Shown here piece after piece: positions 1 to 12,200 of a DNA stretch of 64,000 nucleotides. Source of the DNA: Lucifuga dentata. Its lineage: Eukaryota; Chordata; Actinopteri; Ophidiiformes; Bythitidae. The position numbers and the translations under genes are program-made. The notes beneath the pieces are model-generated. The model saw only the letters and a program-made list of their open reading frames with translations. It was not told the DNA's origin and did no database searches. Location of the stretch: assembly GCA_014773175.1 (NCBI GenBank), contig VXCM01001409.1:62001-126000 (forward strand). The letters run 5' to 3'. The stretch's first letter is position 1. Each line of letters begins with the position of its first letter.

Positions 1-163
1 ATTCTGTGAATGCAAGAGCTTATCAATGTCCATTTTGAAGCAAGCTTTAAAATGAATTGTCTGCTGTGCAGTGGTTGTGGTGTTGAATTTAAAATCTAAT
101 TAATAATTCTAAAAAAAAATTCCTGTGCATAATTTTCAGACATCTAGACATCATTTTTCATAC

Positions 164-297
164 CTGATGATTGGAGGAGAAGTGTCCACTGGCTCTCGTC
201 CAAGTGACTTGGGGAGGAGGGCTTCCTGGAGCAAAACAGTTAAGGTCCAGACTCTGGCCCTCCTGTACATCAGCTATAGATGGCTGGATGGTGATGG
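164..297 (-). CDS. hspg2: hspg2 domain IV Ig domain (Ig6), first half only
   Basis: One exon, phase 1 in and phase 0 out, encoding [40 protein letters not shown] and a short end SSNHQ before donor GTATGA. This is the B/C-strand half of an Ig domain. The second half lies beyond the left edge. Confidence 0.93.
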
Positions 298-3200
298 CTG
301 AGGAGGTATGGTCCACTGCAGGTATACAAACACATACGTTACATTATATTTTCCATGTAACATTCAGCCTGTAAAGTTCCACATGAAAAGTGCTGTAGAG
401 AAAACTAAAAGGCTGCATACTTCAATGCAACAAAAACATAATATCAAATGTGCATCATATCATATATTTATCTATCACCAACAAACTATCTACAGTGGAC
501 CAATTCTGTTTGATTATGACGCCATCTCACCTCTGACCACAGTGACTTTAATGGGAGCACTATTTGAGCCAATGCTGTTGCTGCCAACACACATGTAAGT
601 GCCTGAGTCAGACATCTTGATATTCGGGATGAGCAAAGTACCGATGTCAGTACGCTCCATGCGGGCCTGGAGAGAACACAACCAGTGAATATTAGGCTGG
701 ATATTTCAATTTAAATGCATATTCCCATGATATATAATTTAATATATTTTAGAAATATATATTACAACCATAGATTAATCATATACTAATGATAAAGCAC
801 ATCACTTACCTCTAACACTCCTTGAAACAACACAAATATGACATTGCTGACATTAAGTGATCACTAGCTAATAGCAACACAAAAGCACTATGTGGTTGAT
901 CTTTAAGACAAGACAAGAGTTGTTATTGCTACAGTTTAAGCTTTTTGCAAATGCCGCTTTTGTTTATGACTTAAATGGCATTGTACTTTGTACTTGTTGT
1001 GTACAAAGTATAGCCAATATTACTACAATGATTTGTGTGGTTATACTTTGTTAATATGGATGTGAGATGATCAGTCTTGAAAATAAAGTCTACTGCATTG
1101 TTGTCTTAAAAAGAATTTAAAAATTAGGACAGTTAGAAACTTGACACAGCTTGTGAGACTTTGCCTTAAGCTGGTTTTTAAAAGCATTATAACCAGGTCT
1201 CTGCTAAACTTCAAACCTGTCGTCTAAAAGTCAACAAAACAACTACTCAGATATGTGGGTACACATGATAACAATCAAAAACCATCAATATCAACACTCA
1301 TTTTTAAATATGCCTCATAAGTTTATGGCTCATGAGCAATCAACAAGTGACTTGTTTGTACAGTATTCCACGTGGCAAACACAGTCTGTCGAAGGCCAGC
1401 AAGGCTGAAAATGTGCTTTCGGAAAGTTTGGAAACACCTCAGAGGGAAGGGGACTCTAGAGGGGAGGGTCTGGGAGGGATTATTGTATCCGGGGGGTGTG
1501 AGGGCATCCATGGACAAAGCTGCTTAGCTATGGTCCATTCAACCGTGAGTGAGGCTAAACCAAGCAGTGGCTGAGGCGGCCCTGACTCAATGCGTGTCTG
1601 AACCCATTGACAAGTTTTCAAAGCAAGCTGTTTGCTAGTCCATACAGAATTTCTGCGTGGTCGCACGGCAGAACTCAACTCCCCCTGGGAAAGGCTGACA
1701 CAAGTCAGTAGCTCTCTGATGCAGAAATAAACAGATCCCGGAGCCCTCAGCAAGCCCAGGATCACTGTGTGGAGATCAGACTAATACTAGCCCCCGAGGC
1801 AGGAGGGCAGTAGACTGAGCCTGGCATGGAGCAAAATATGCCTGAAATACCTACAGTACCACTGTATACTTAATCCTGTTAATACACTCAGTGGAATGAT
1901 GGGAGTCAACTGAGTGCTGTGAGCACAAACATATCAGAGATGGTTTGATGTAGTAACAAAACGAAGGACTGTGGTACACCAAGATTAATACCACACAACA
2001 CAAAAACAAGTTCTGCATGCAATTAAACTAGAAAGTTAACCAGACTTGGGTATTCTGTTTAACGTATTTCGTAGCAGCTCTAATAGGAGCAGCAGCTTCC
2101 TGTGGTAAATTAATGAGGTTGTTAAGTTGTAAATCAAAGACATGTTTTCATCATGCATTTAGTTGACAAATATGTGGACGCAATGGTTAGTAGAAGATGG
2201 ATGTGAACTAAAAGACAGGACAGACAGCGGACAGATGGACAGACCTGTAGCTCCTCAATACGTCTCTGTAACACATCGAGACTGTTGCTTTTAAACTGAT
2301 GGAAACCATGAGAAGGAATGGCCTGAGCAAATGTCAGAACAGGGTGGGATATAAAAGGGAGGAAACAAACAGAGGGGAGGGAAAAAATGGTCACAATTCT
2401 GAAATAGCCATAAAATAAAATTCAATTTGCAACAAAGCCCTGAACATAGTATGATGAAAAACCATCCGCACAGGACATTCCATGAGGTGCAAAATACAGA
2501 TACAGCATGCCAGTAAAACGGTTTTAATCACTCAGTCAGTGTTAAAGTTATCACTCAGGCACAGAAACAGATGGACTCATCTCACCTGTGGAGGGATTTG
2601 TCCTCCATTTTTCAGCCAGGTAAGCTTCGGGATGGGTGATCCAGATGCTCGGCAGTACAATCTCAAAGTGTCGCCCTCATGGACCTCAACATGTTGGGGA
2701 CTGACCTGGACTTGAGGCTGGGTGCCTAGGCCACTTGGGCTAGACTCTGAATGAAATGCATTTTACTGTTCATTCATTCAAAAGAACATTCATCACAGTC
2801 ATATGTAAGGTCTTGTCTGCCTTAAACGATGCAAATAATTGCAAGCATGTCACGTAATTTTCAAAAATAGAGAAAACACCACATTCACATATACACACTC
2901 AAAGCGTACTTTGGACATAGAGGGAGACCCGTGCTGTGTGCTCGCCATGCATGTTCAGGGCCTTGCAGGTATACTGTCCCTCATCAGCCGGATCCACTGC
3001 TGTGAAAGTCAGCACGCCGCCTCGTACCACAGCTCTGGGACTCATTCTGTTTCCCGGACCACCTGTAACAATTATACAATTACACCCTGTCACTGTGGAT
3101 ATATGCAATGGGTGGATTTTCTACCAACACATTAACTTCTGTGACTTTTAGAGTAGGCGTACTGGACTTCTTTTCCTTTCGGCTTTCCCTTCAGGGGTCA

Positions 3201-6200
3201 CCACAGTGAATCATCTGCCTCCATCTAACCCTATCCTCTGCCTCCTCTTCTCTCACACCAACTAACTTCATGTCCTCTTTCACTACATCCATAAATCTCC
3301 TCTTTGGTCTTCCTCTAGGCCTCCTGCCTGGCAGTTCCAACCTCAGCATCCTTCTACCGATATGTTCACTATCCCTCCTCTGTACATGTCCAAACCATCT
3401 CAGTCTGGCCTCTCTGACTTTATCTCCAAAACATCTAACATGCGCTGTCCCTCTGATGTACTCGTTCCTGATCCTATCCATCCTCGTCACTCCCAAAGAG
3501 AACCTCAGCATTTTAGTCTCTGCTACCTCTAGCTCTGCCTCCTGTCTTTTCCTCAGTGCCACTGTCTCTAAGCCATACAACATCGCTGGTCTCACCACCG
3601 TTTTGTACAGTAGGCGTACTGGACTGAATTTTCCAAAATCATCTGTACACTGAGATGAGCTTTTGTTTCATGATGCAACTCAGTAACAAGAAAGAACCTT
3701 CTGTTAAGATTTGTTTAAAGTTTATACAATATCTCTTGTTTCACAAAACATCACAGGCTACAACAGAAAATGGTGGATCCACTCAAAGTTCACACTAAAC
3801 AACCCCAAAGTGAGATTCTGGCTGTGGCTGACAGATTCTGGCTGTCAGGTCTTACCTATCCATTCGATGGCAGGAGTAGGCTTTCCAGTCACTGTGCAGC
3901 GAAACTCTGCCCGTTGGCCCTGCTGGACATTCAGCACTGAAGGACTGACAGTGGCCACAGGCTGGGCTCCTTCTGCAGCTACAGAAGTAGACACACCAGT
4001 CAAGCAAAGCTCACAACGTTGTGATATATCGAATATGTACATAGAACGATAATGCAGACTGGTCTATTGGTATGGTGGTAGTGTGGAATATGAAACCCTG
4101 CCAGGAGTCTATAACTGATGCTGGACTCTTATACAGATTAAGCGGTGAGCTGCACTGATTAAATGAACTAACCTGACTTAAAGGACCATACTGGTAAGTT
4201 TGCATGCTTAAGCCCAATAAATGCTACCTGCACATATGTTACATGACTGACAACCATTTTCCAAAACATAAAACCATATTTTAGTTTTTATGTTATTTTG
4301 CCAAATCCTGTAATCTTTCAAAATCTAATGTTGAGGTGATACAGCCAATATAAAATTCAATGTTTGACCTGATAACATATGTCAAATGTAAAAGGCACAG
4401 TCATTTAAATTTTTCGTTAAAAGCCGCCTTCTCATGGGACTATATTCCCTGGTGGAAACATACATTTCTTCTGTAAAGCTCCATGTTGGATCGGTTAAAT
4501 TAAGTAACTTCAACAAAAAATAAAGGGAAAAAAAAAATGGTTCGCTGTGACAAATTCCCTATCTCTAGAATGTTTCAAGTCAATTTGATTTTAATAACAT
4601 ACTGTAATGAACTGAATCTGAAATGTAGTATGTTTTGGAAAATTGTTGGCAGTAATGTAACGTATATGTGGGTTGCATTTATTGGGATCAAACATGGAAA
4701 ATCACCGGTATGCTCCTTTAATGAGAGAGTGATGGCCTCTACCTGTTCCCAACCCACCCATTTTTGGCAGTCTAGGTCTTCAATGCATAAGAAACAGATG
4801 ACAAGTGGCAGAGTAGCCTTGGCATTGCATCTGGATGTGTTGCTGAATCCGGAAGTTTGGCTAGCTGCTCAACTACGTGTTCAATCCCATGTGATCTTGT
4901 GATTTCAGGGTGACAGAGTTCTTTCTGTAGCGAGGGAGGTTGAAAACACATGGGACTGTTCAAGCTTGGTCTGAGCTGTGCTTTTTGTAATACCAAAACT
5001 CCAGGGTGGAGATGCATTACGTCAACCTCTGTGGGAAACTGGGTAGACATGACAGTCTAATGCTAATGCTAACAAAACGGCATAGTTTTGAGAAGTTCTA
5101 GAGTAGAATCAGCGTATCTAGAGACGAAACCGTACATGTGAATTAACTTTTTATTGGTGTATAGTATATTTTGTCCCTTTTGATTATAGAATTAACAAAA
5201 TATTGAACCTCTTGTCAACAGTAGACCTCCTGCACTGGACACCAGTCGACAACATAAAATAAGCTCTGATGTAATGAGGTTGAGATAGGATGTAATTAGG
5301 CACAGTATGATGTTTGAAGCCCAGATGATGGCTACAGGATTTCTCAGTGCAGCAAGAGAAAGATGAGCAGAAAGAAGAAGAAGCAGAAGAAGAAGAAGAA
5401 GAAGAAGAAGAAAGAAGGGACGTCTCCTGTCTCAGAATGTGGGGACAGCATCACCAACTAAATATAAGCAGGCTTCTAGCACCTGACATACAGTGACTGT
5501 TGGGCTAAATAATAACATATAATGTAATATAATGTCCATCTTTATGGGTTGAAGAATAATTAAATCTACCGCTCATGTTATAGATTTCTTGATAAAGTTG
5601 GAATATAACTTTGAAATCATAAGCATTAACTGGAAAATTAATAAATAGGTTTTATTATAATTCTGTCTCATTTAGAGGAATATGTTATATTTTGACAAGT
5701 ACTACACTATCTTGTAGATATAGATTACCATTGTTAGATGCTACATACTGTATGAATTACTATTAAAAACTATGATAATCATTACATTTATCATTAAACA
5801 AAATAGGTCTTCAACAGTTATGGCAAACTGGACTCAACATTCATGAGGAGTTTCCCACAAGAATGAACATGCACTTTTCCTGCAGTGATGGACCCCAATG
5901 AACCCAAAGAGCCAGATGGGAACCAGTGATAGTCATGTACAATCTGTAGGCATTGACTCTATGATAAATGATGATGATTATTTAATCTTCTTCATTCTTA
6001 CCAACAGCACATAGACAGTACAGACGCTCTAAGCTGTCACGTGCCTGTCATGTGTGTGTAGGGAGTTTCTGCAGGTATTGCTTGCTTGATTGTACATGGA
6101 TACTACCAGGCCACCAGTATATCCATGCTGCGGAAGATGAGTGCATGCATGACACAGAGAGGAAGAGGAGGGTCCCCCCAGAGAGAGGAAACCATGCCCA

Positions 6201-9200
6201 TGCGGACTTACGCTTTCTATGTCCTTCAAACATTTCATAGGCTGTGTAAAACATCTGAGTCTGTGAGGCCTCTGGAGACGAGGGAGGAAGGAAGGAAGGN
6301 GAGGGAAGGAGGGAGTGAGGAAGGGACAGGTATACTGACAGGTCAGTTCTCCAGGGAAACAGTGGATTACCTCCCACTAGGGCTGATTGACTGAGAATGT
6401 CCCAGGAGATATTTATAATCTTCTCGATCCGTGAACTGCCATGGTTTTCCATTTGACTCCAAAACATATCAAACACAATGTAAACATGCTAAAACATCAA
6501 CAACCAAACTGAATTCAACTGGCACCATTTTGAAATGATTAATAAAGGATTTTTCTTTTCCAGGTCATTATTTTGCTTCATATTTTACATACCTTATCAT
6601 TTTGATTGTAACCGTTGGTGCCATTGTATTCATAGTTACATGCATTTTCTTCTCAAACTTACCTGATATACACTAGGGTTCATTCAAAAGTTTGGATTCA
6701 CCAAGAGATTTTCCTGTTTTTGATAAAAACTGATAGTTTTATTCACCAAGGTCTTGAGTTTTGTTTTAGACTTTAGGAATGCCAGGACCTTGCAACTAAA
6801 AAATATAGCAATTTACCTGCTTAACTGAACAGAATAATGGGCTTCAGGTGTGCTAACACAATTAAAACGGTGTCTCTAATAACCAAATAGCATTTAAACA
6901 TGATTAATTAAGATGAGCTAAAAGGCACAAGGACACTACAGTAATGGCTATTGAAAATGGGTATTTGCAATTTTGTGTGAATAATTAATTATAAATCAGT
7001 CACTTCCAGCATTTGCAACATTATTAATATCTTGCTATATATATTTAAATTAAATTAATGCCACCTAGATTAATAATGATGAACAATTATGAATATCAAT
7101 TTCTATCAAAAACATGAACATTTCTGAGTGATTCCAAACTTCTGAACACTAGCATATACAGAGAGAAAGAAAAAAAAAAAGAGAGTAATCTGGCACACAA
7201 TGAAGTGAACAATGCTCCAAAAATGCTTCTTATCCTGCAGATTCAAAATCAAGGTGCAGTGAAAATGGAAATTGTAACACAAACACACAAAGAACATCAC
7301 TATGAGAAGTGTACAAAAGCACAATAAGAAATGAAAGTAAACAGAACAGCCACACGAGACATGCAGGTTAGTAACAGGAAGCAGTTTTAAACATTAATAA
7401 TTTCCTTTTAGCTTGTGAGTAACATATAAAGCTGTTATACAGCTTGTGGTTATGCTGAACTCACCAGATAATACTTTGTGTGTTGTTTGGATCCCATTCA
7501 TGAATTAGCAGATCACTTTAATCTATTGTCATTATTTTAATCAACTTACTCTTTTTCACAAAATATTTTCACAGTTAAGATAAATACAGTACATTACAAT
7601 GTGAAGTGTATATTACATCAGTTATGTATTCCTATAAAAAGAAATATAAAATCAGGCGAGGCAAATCTTTACAATAGCACCTTTGGATATATTTGCAAGT
7701 GACATCATATAACTGTTAAATCAATTGGAATGAACAAATTCGAGACAAGAAATAAAATCATAGCAAATAAAACAATCTGAAATGTGACCTGTGTGTATTG
7801 AGGTGTTCAAAGTTCTCAGATATGTATAAAAATAATTTCTTCCCAAAGCGATTCTTAAAAATAAATTGTTTTATAATTTTTTATAATTTTAGGCTAAATG
7901 TAAACACACATCATGTATGGTAACTGCATTCACATGGCCGATTCCCTCAAAAAATGTTATAACTGATTTCATGGAAACATTTCAGGATAACATAAAAGAA
8001 TGTACCAACAGCATAGAGAAAATGTAAATAAAAGTCCCATATTATACAATTTTAGCTGATTATTGACAACTTAAAAAAAAAAACTTTCCTTTTTCTTCTG
8101 CATTTCAAGTCAGGTATTAGAAAAACATATTTTAACATCTAAATATAACAAGTAACAATTGATATAAACAGAACTGACTACTGCCAAAATTGGTTTGGAC
8201 CCTCATAAAATGCAATTCCAATACTCTGACAGCAAATTTAATTCATCTACAGGTTCAACCAACTGCATGTCTGATAGCACCAGTTTGTTCATCGATATTC
8301 ATTGGCACGATCAGGGAATAACACAACAGATTTCAGGAATTTCAGGAAGAACACTGTATGTAGCAGAACAGAAAACAACACAAGAACAGGCGGTAGTGGG
8401 CTTTTTCCTAGTTCTCCTCTCTTGTGGATACACTGAAGTCCTCATTGAATGTCAGTCCAGAGTCCTAAGCACCCATCATGGTGTCCACATTCCTCATCAT
8501 CAAAACACACTACAGCTCAGGAAGGGAGGAACGCCAGAGTAAAAGAAAGACCCCAGTTTCCAGCACCCTGCTAGTAAAAGCTCTAACTGCAAACAGTTCT
8601 ACCAGTGATCAAGGAGCAATCAAACCACCACCGATTAATTCAACCCATATGAGGAAACAGAATAGAAAAAAAAATACAGCAGGAGCCTCAGCAGAGTTTT
8701 GGCAGAGAGCGTCACCCACAAATCACTGATAGAGTCATTCAAAGAGCCTTTACCTAAGGAGGATGTAACACACCTCTGAGTGCTGATCAATTAAATCTAC
8801 ACACTATCACACTTGACCCCATATGTTATCTGGAAGAGTTGCACCATACAGTTTTAGATTTAACCACACCCACAAGCTGTATTTCTTCATATAGAGTACA
8901 GGACATTACGGTAATTAGAGACATAAAGACACAGTTGAAGCACTAGATTGGCAGTGTGACAATAAGACCAGGTATATAACGATGCACTACAAAAAACTCT
9001 CCATCTTAAAAAGTCATTTTTGTCTAAAGCTTTTATTCTATGAACACAAGTGGAAAAATATGTCTAATCATTTCGACCAGGTTATTAAAACAAATAAATA
9101 TGTTAAAGACTTTTCTACAAATTCTTGATTTTTAATTTGGAATTTAATTTGATGATTGAAGTGCAATTGCTGCACCAATTTGCTCTGAAATAGAAAAAAG

Positions 9201-12200
9201 CATATTATACTGGGAGTATTTAAGAAAATAAGACTTTTCTGAAATATAATAGACAAAAATGACTCGTTAAGATGATGATTTTATGTCTTCAAGTTGAAGG
9301 CGAAAAGGCTAGAAGTTAAGACTGCAAGCTTATTATGTGATAACCTGAAGCTGAGAGTTTACCGTGCACAATGAGAAATGCAGTCACACAGAGAAGCATG
9401 CATCATTCCAGGATGGGGGGGGGGGGNCTCGGGTTTGGGAGAGAAGCTAAAGGAGCCAGAGCTGGTAGGGTGTCAGAGGGTGATGCATAATGGAATGCGG
9501 TGCCAAGGATCACGAACCTGGCACGTAGAGGATGGCAGTGCCCTCATCCATGGCAAACATGTTGGAGCCTGTGCAAACATAGACTCCTGCATCCTCCGGC
9601 TGAACGTTCTGAATTGTTAAGATGCCGTTGAAGTCCATTGCACGGTTAGGAAGCTTCCCGTTACCCTGCCGGGTCCACACTAAGGTGTAAGCTGGGAACT
9701 GTAGGAAGATGAGCACAAATACAGACAAGTGTTAAATAGTCTAGTTATTCGTTTTTAATGGGTCTTAACCCATTCTTCCTAGTGCATTTTGTATTATTAT
9801 GAATTCAAAGTAAAATACAGTTTTAGACATATGACACATGATGACATTAATATGTCAGCAATGAGCAGTGTTACCTTGCTCTTTGCAGTACAAATGAAGC
9901 TGACAGTAGATCCCACCCTGACGGTCTGAGCTTTGGGCTCTTCAATTGTCACCTCAATGGGTTTGGTGGTGGCAGCTGGTGAAACGTAGAGACATCATTA
10001 ACTCATGTAACTGTTCCGAAACGCATGAAAAGTTTTGCAGTTTCACGGAAGGCAAGGTTTAGTTTAATTAACACTTCATATTTTATCCAATTTGGTTGTC
10101 TCCTCAGATCAGGACAGAACTTCACATTTACGACGTTACGAACTGAATCTAACAGTAAGAAGGATAAACGTGTCATGTCACAGCAAGACTGACAAGTCTG
10201 AAAAATGTAGCACCCAAGCAAATCAGGTCTGCACCGCAACAGATTTAATGAATCTTAGTAATCAGTCCTAACACCATGAACCACATCAAATTCTCTAAAA
10301 AAAATAAAATATAATTACAGTTGAAATGGAGCACATGCTCATGTCACAGTACCTTTCAAACTTCTACTGCCAAGAATACAGTGCAGCCAGGAACAATCTA
10401 AGAATGAGGTCTTACATAATCTGGGCTTAAACAAACCCAGATGCAGCGCAGGTGTTGCACCACCAATGATATCTATTTAGCATGCTGCAATAAAAAAAAA
10501 CATAATCTTATGGCAGAGGAACTAAAACTCACTTGTGACGACAACTTCAGCGTGGCTCCTATTGGTGCTGTGCTGGTCTCTGCAGGTGCAGACGTAGATA
10601 CCGGCATCATTTGGCTGGACACTGTGGAAGTACAATTCAGCTCCTACACATCGATGAGGAAGTGTCTTATTAACACATATAATGTCATATTGTAGGTGAT
10701 CTCTAAGAATAAGTATTACACTTATATACAATTTATGCATGATTTAATCTCACAGAGTTTCTAAAACCGTTTCAAAGCCGTTTCAAAGCCGTTTCTCTGA
10801 TTATTTTACAGTACATTATGCCATTTTACAGTATATTATGCCATAAAAGTTGTGGCCATGTGACTGGAGAGTTTGCAGTACCTTGTCTACGTCTGTCTGC
10901 ACCGCTGGAGATGGGCCGTCCATCCTCTCTGGACCAGTAGAAATAGTGTGGAGGAGAGCTGGTCACCTGACACCGAAGAGTGACAGAGCCACCCTGGGAC
11001 ACCAGGACTCTCTCTGGATAAACTCTGACCACCATGGAGGCTGCAGCTGCAAGGCACAAATGTTATAATAACCTTACAAGAAATACTCTGGTAGCAAGTT
11101 TAAAGTGACTAAACCAATCAAATGCCAGGCTGCATCCATGGTTTTGTTGAATTAGCTACAATACCATTGCATTTTTGTTCATTATGCTTGCATTATCTGC
11201 TCTTATTCTGTCAATATGGATAGATTCATTTGTTGTGTTTTCTGCAATTGGTAAGTTGAACTATGTATTCATGTACTCAGCCTCCTTTTAATTTGCAGGA
11301 GCATGGATGTTATGTGACAGCACAATTAACCAGTCCTCCAACTGGGAGAAGCCACAAGTTAGATTAGGGCTTCACACTTACCATAGGGTTACCATGTTAC
11401 CATAGAGTCAACAACTAAGCTTCACAAAAGTAGGATTTATTTCAGAGCTGTTGTATTGGATTGCATTACAGGTGCACCCAGTAAACTGGCTGGTGTACAT
11501 TTTTAAATGCACACAGAAGCATTGTATGTTCTGCTGGGCACATGGCCATAGCTTACTCATATTTCTGCTACAGAGGCATGTAGTCTTACCATCTTCTGGA
11601 CGACACTTCACTCTCTCCTGTGGGTTGCCATAATATCCAGGAGCACAACTGTTGATGGGAAAAACAGGCATATATGACTGTTTAATACCAGAAAGACCAG
11701 ACAAGTCAGTAAGAGAAATTGTGAGATTCTATTAACCATTTTATTTCACATCAGGTAAATGTGTTGGGTTGTCATCGCTTATCTTACCGTTCACAGTACT
11801 GGCCCGTGTACCCGGGCTGACAGGCAGTGCACTGATAGCCTCCATTTCCAAGGCTCTCACAGGTAGGAGAGAACCTGAAAATAATTTATGCACACAGTAG
11901 TATGAATATTTATGAAGAAAGACACATTTGTGATTTCATCTCATTCCACTGACATATTTCCTCCTTTATTATAACAGTTAATACTAAATGGAGACTGAAT
12001 GATTTGAAACTGTCTGACCAGAAATCAGAAGCTTGGTGAAGCTTAATGAAGATCATGCGATGAAAATGTTGCATACAAAGCAAAAAAAAAAAAACAAAGG
12101 CAGTTCCAGTATGGCAGTTATACCAGGCAGGGAACAGGTGACTCATGGAAATAAATCAAACTCAAGAATATGCATTACAGCAAATGCTTTGGTCCTGTTG

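Larger units (their letters stand above)
3979..9517. other. hspg2 intron between Ig3 and Ig4
   Basis: Holds MITE copy 1, a (GAA)n tract, the 30-nt microexon candidate, and AT-rich sequence from 6.5 to 9.3 kb with no supported gene. Single Ns occur at 6300 and 9427 beside purine or G runs. Confidence 0.7.

Noticed and set aside
3270..3653. Plus-strand 127-codon frame
   Set aside because: Antisense of the retrotransposon reverse-transcriptase fragment.
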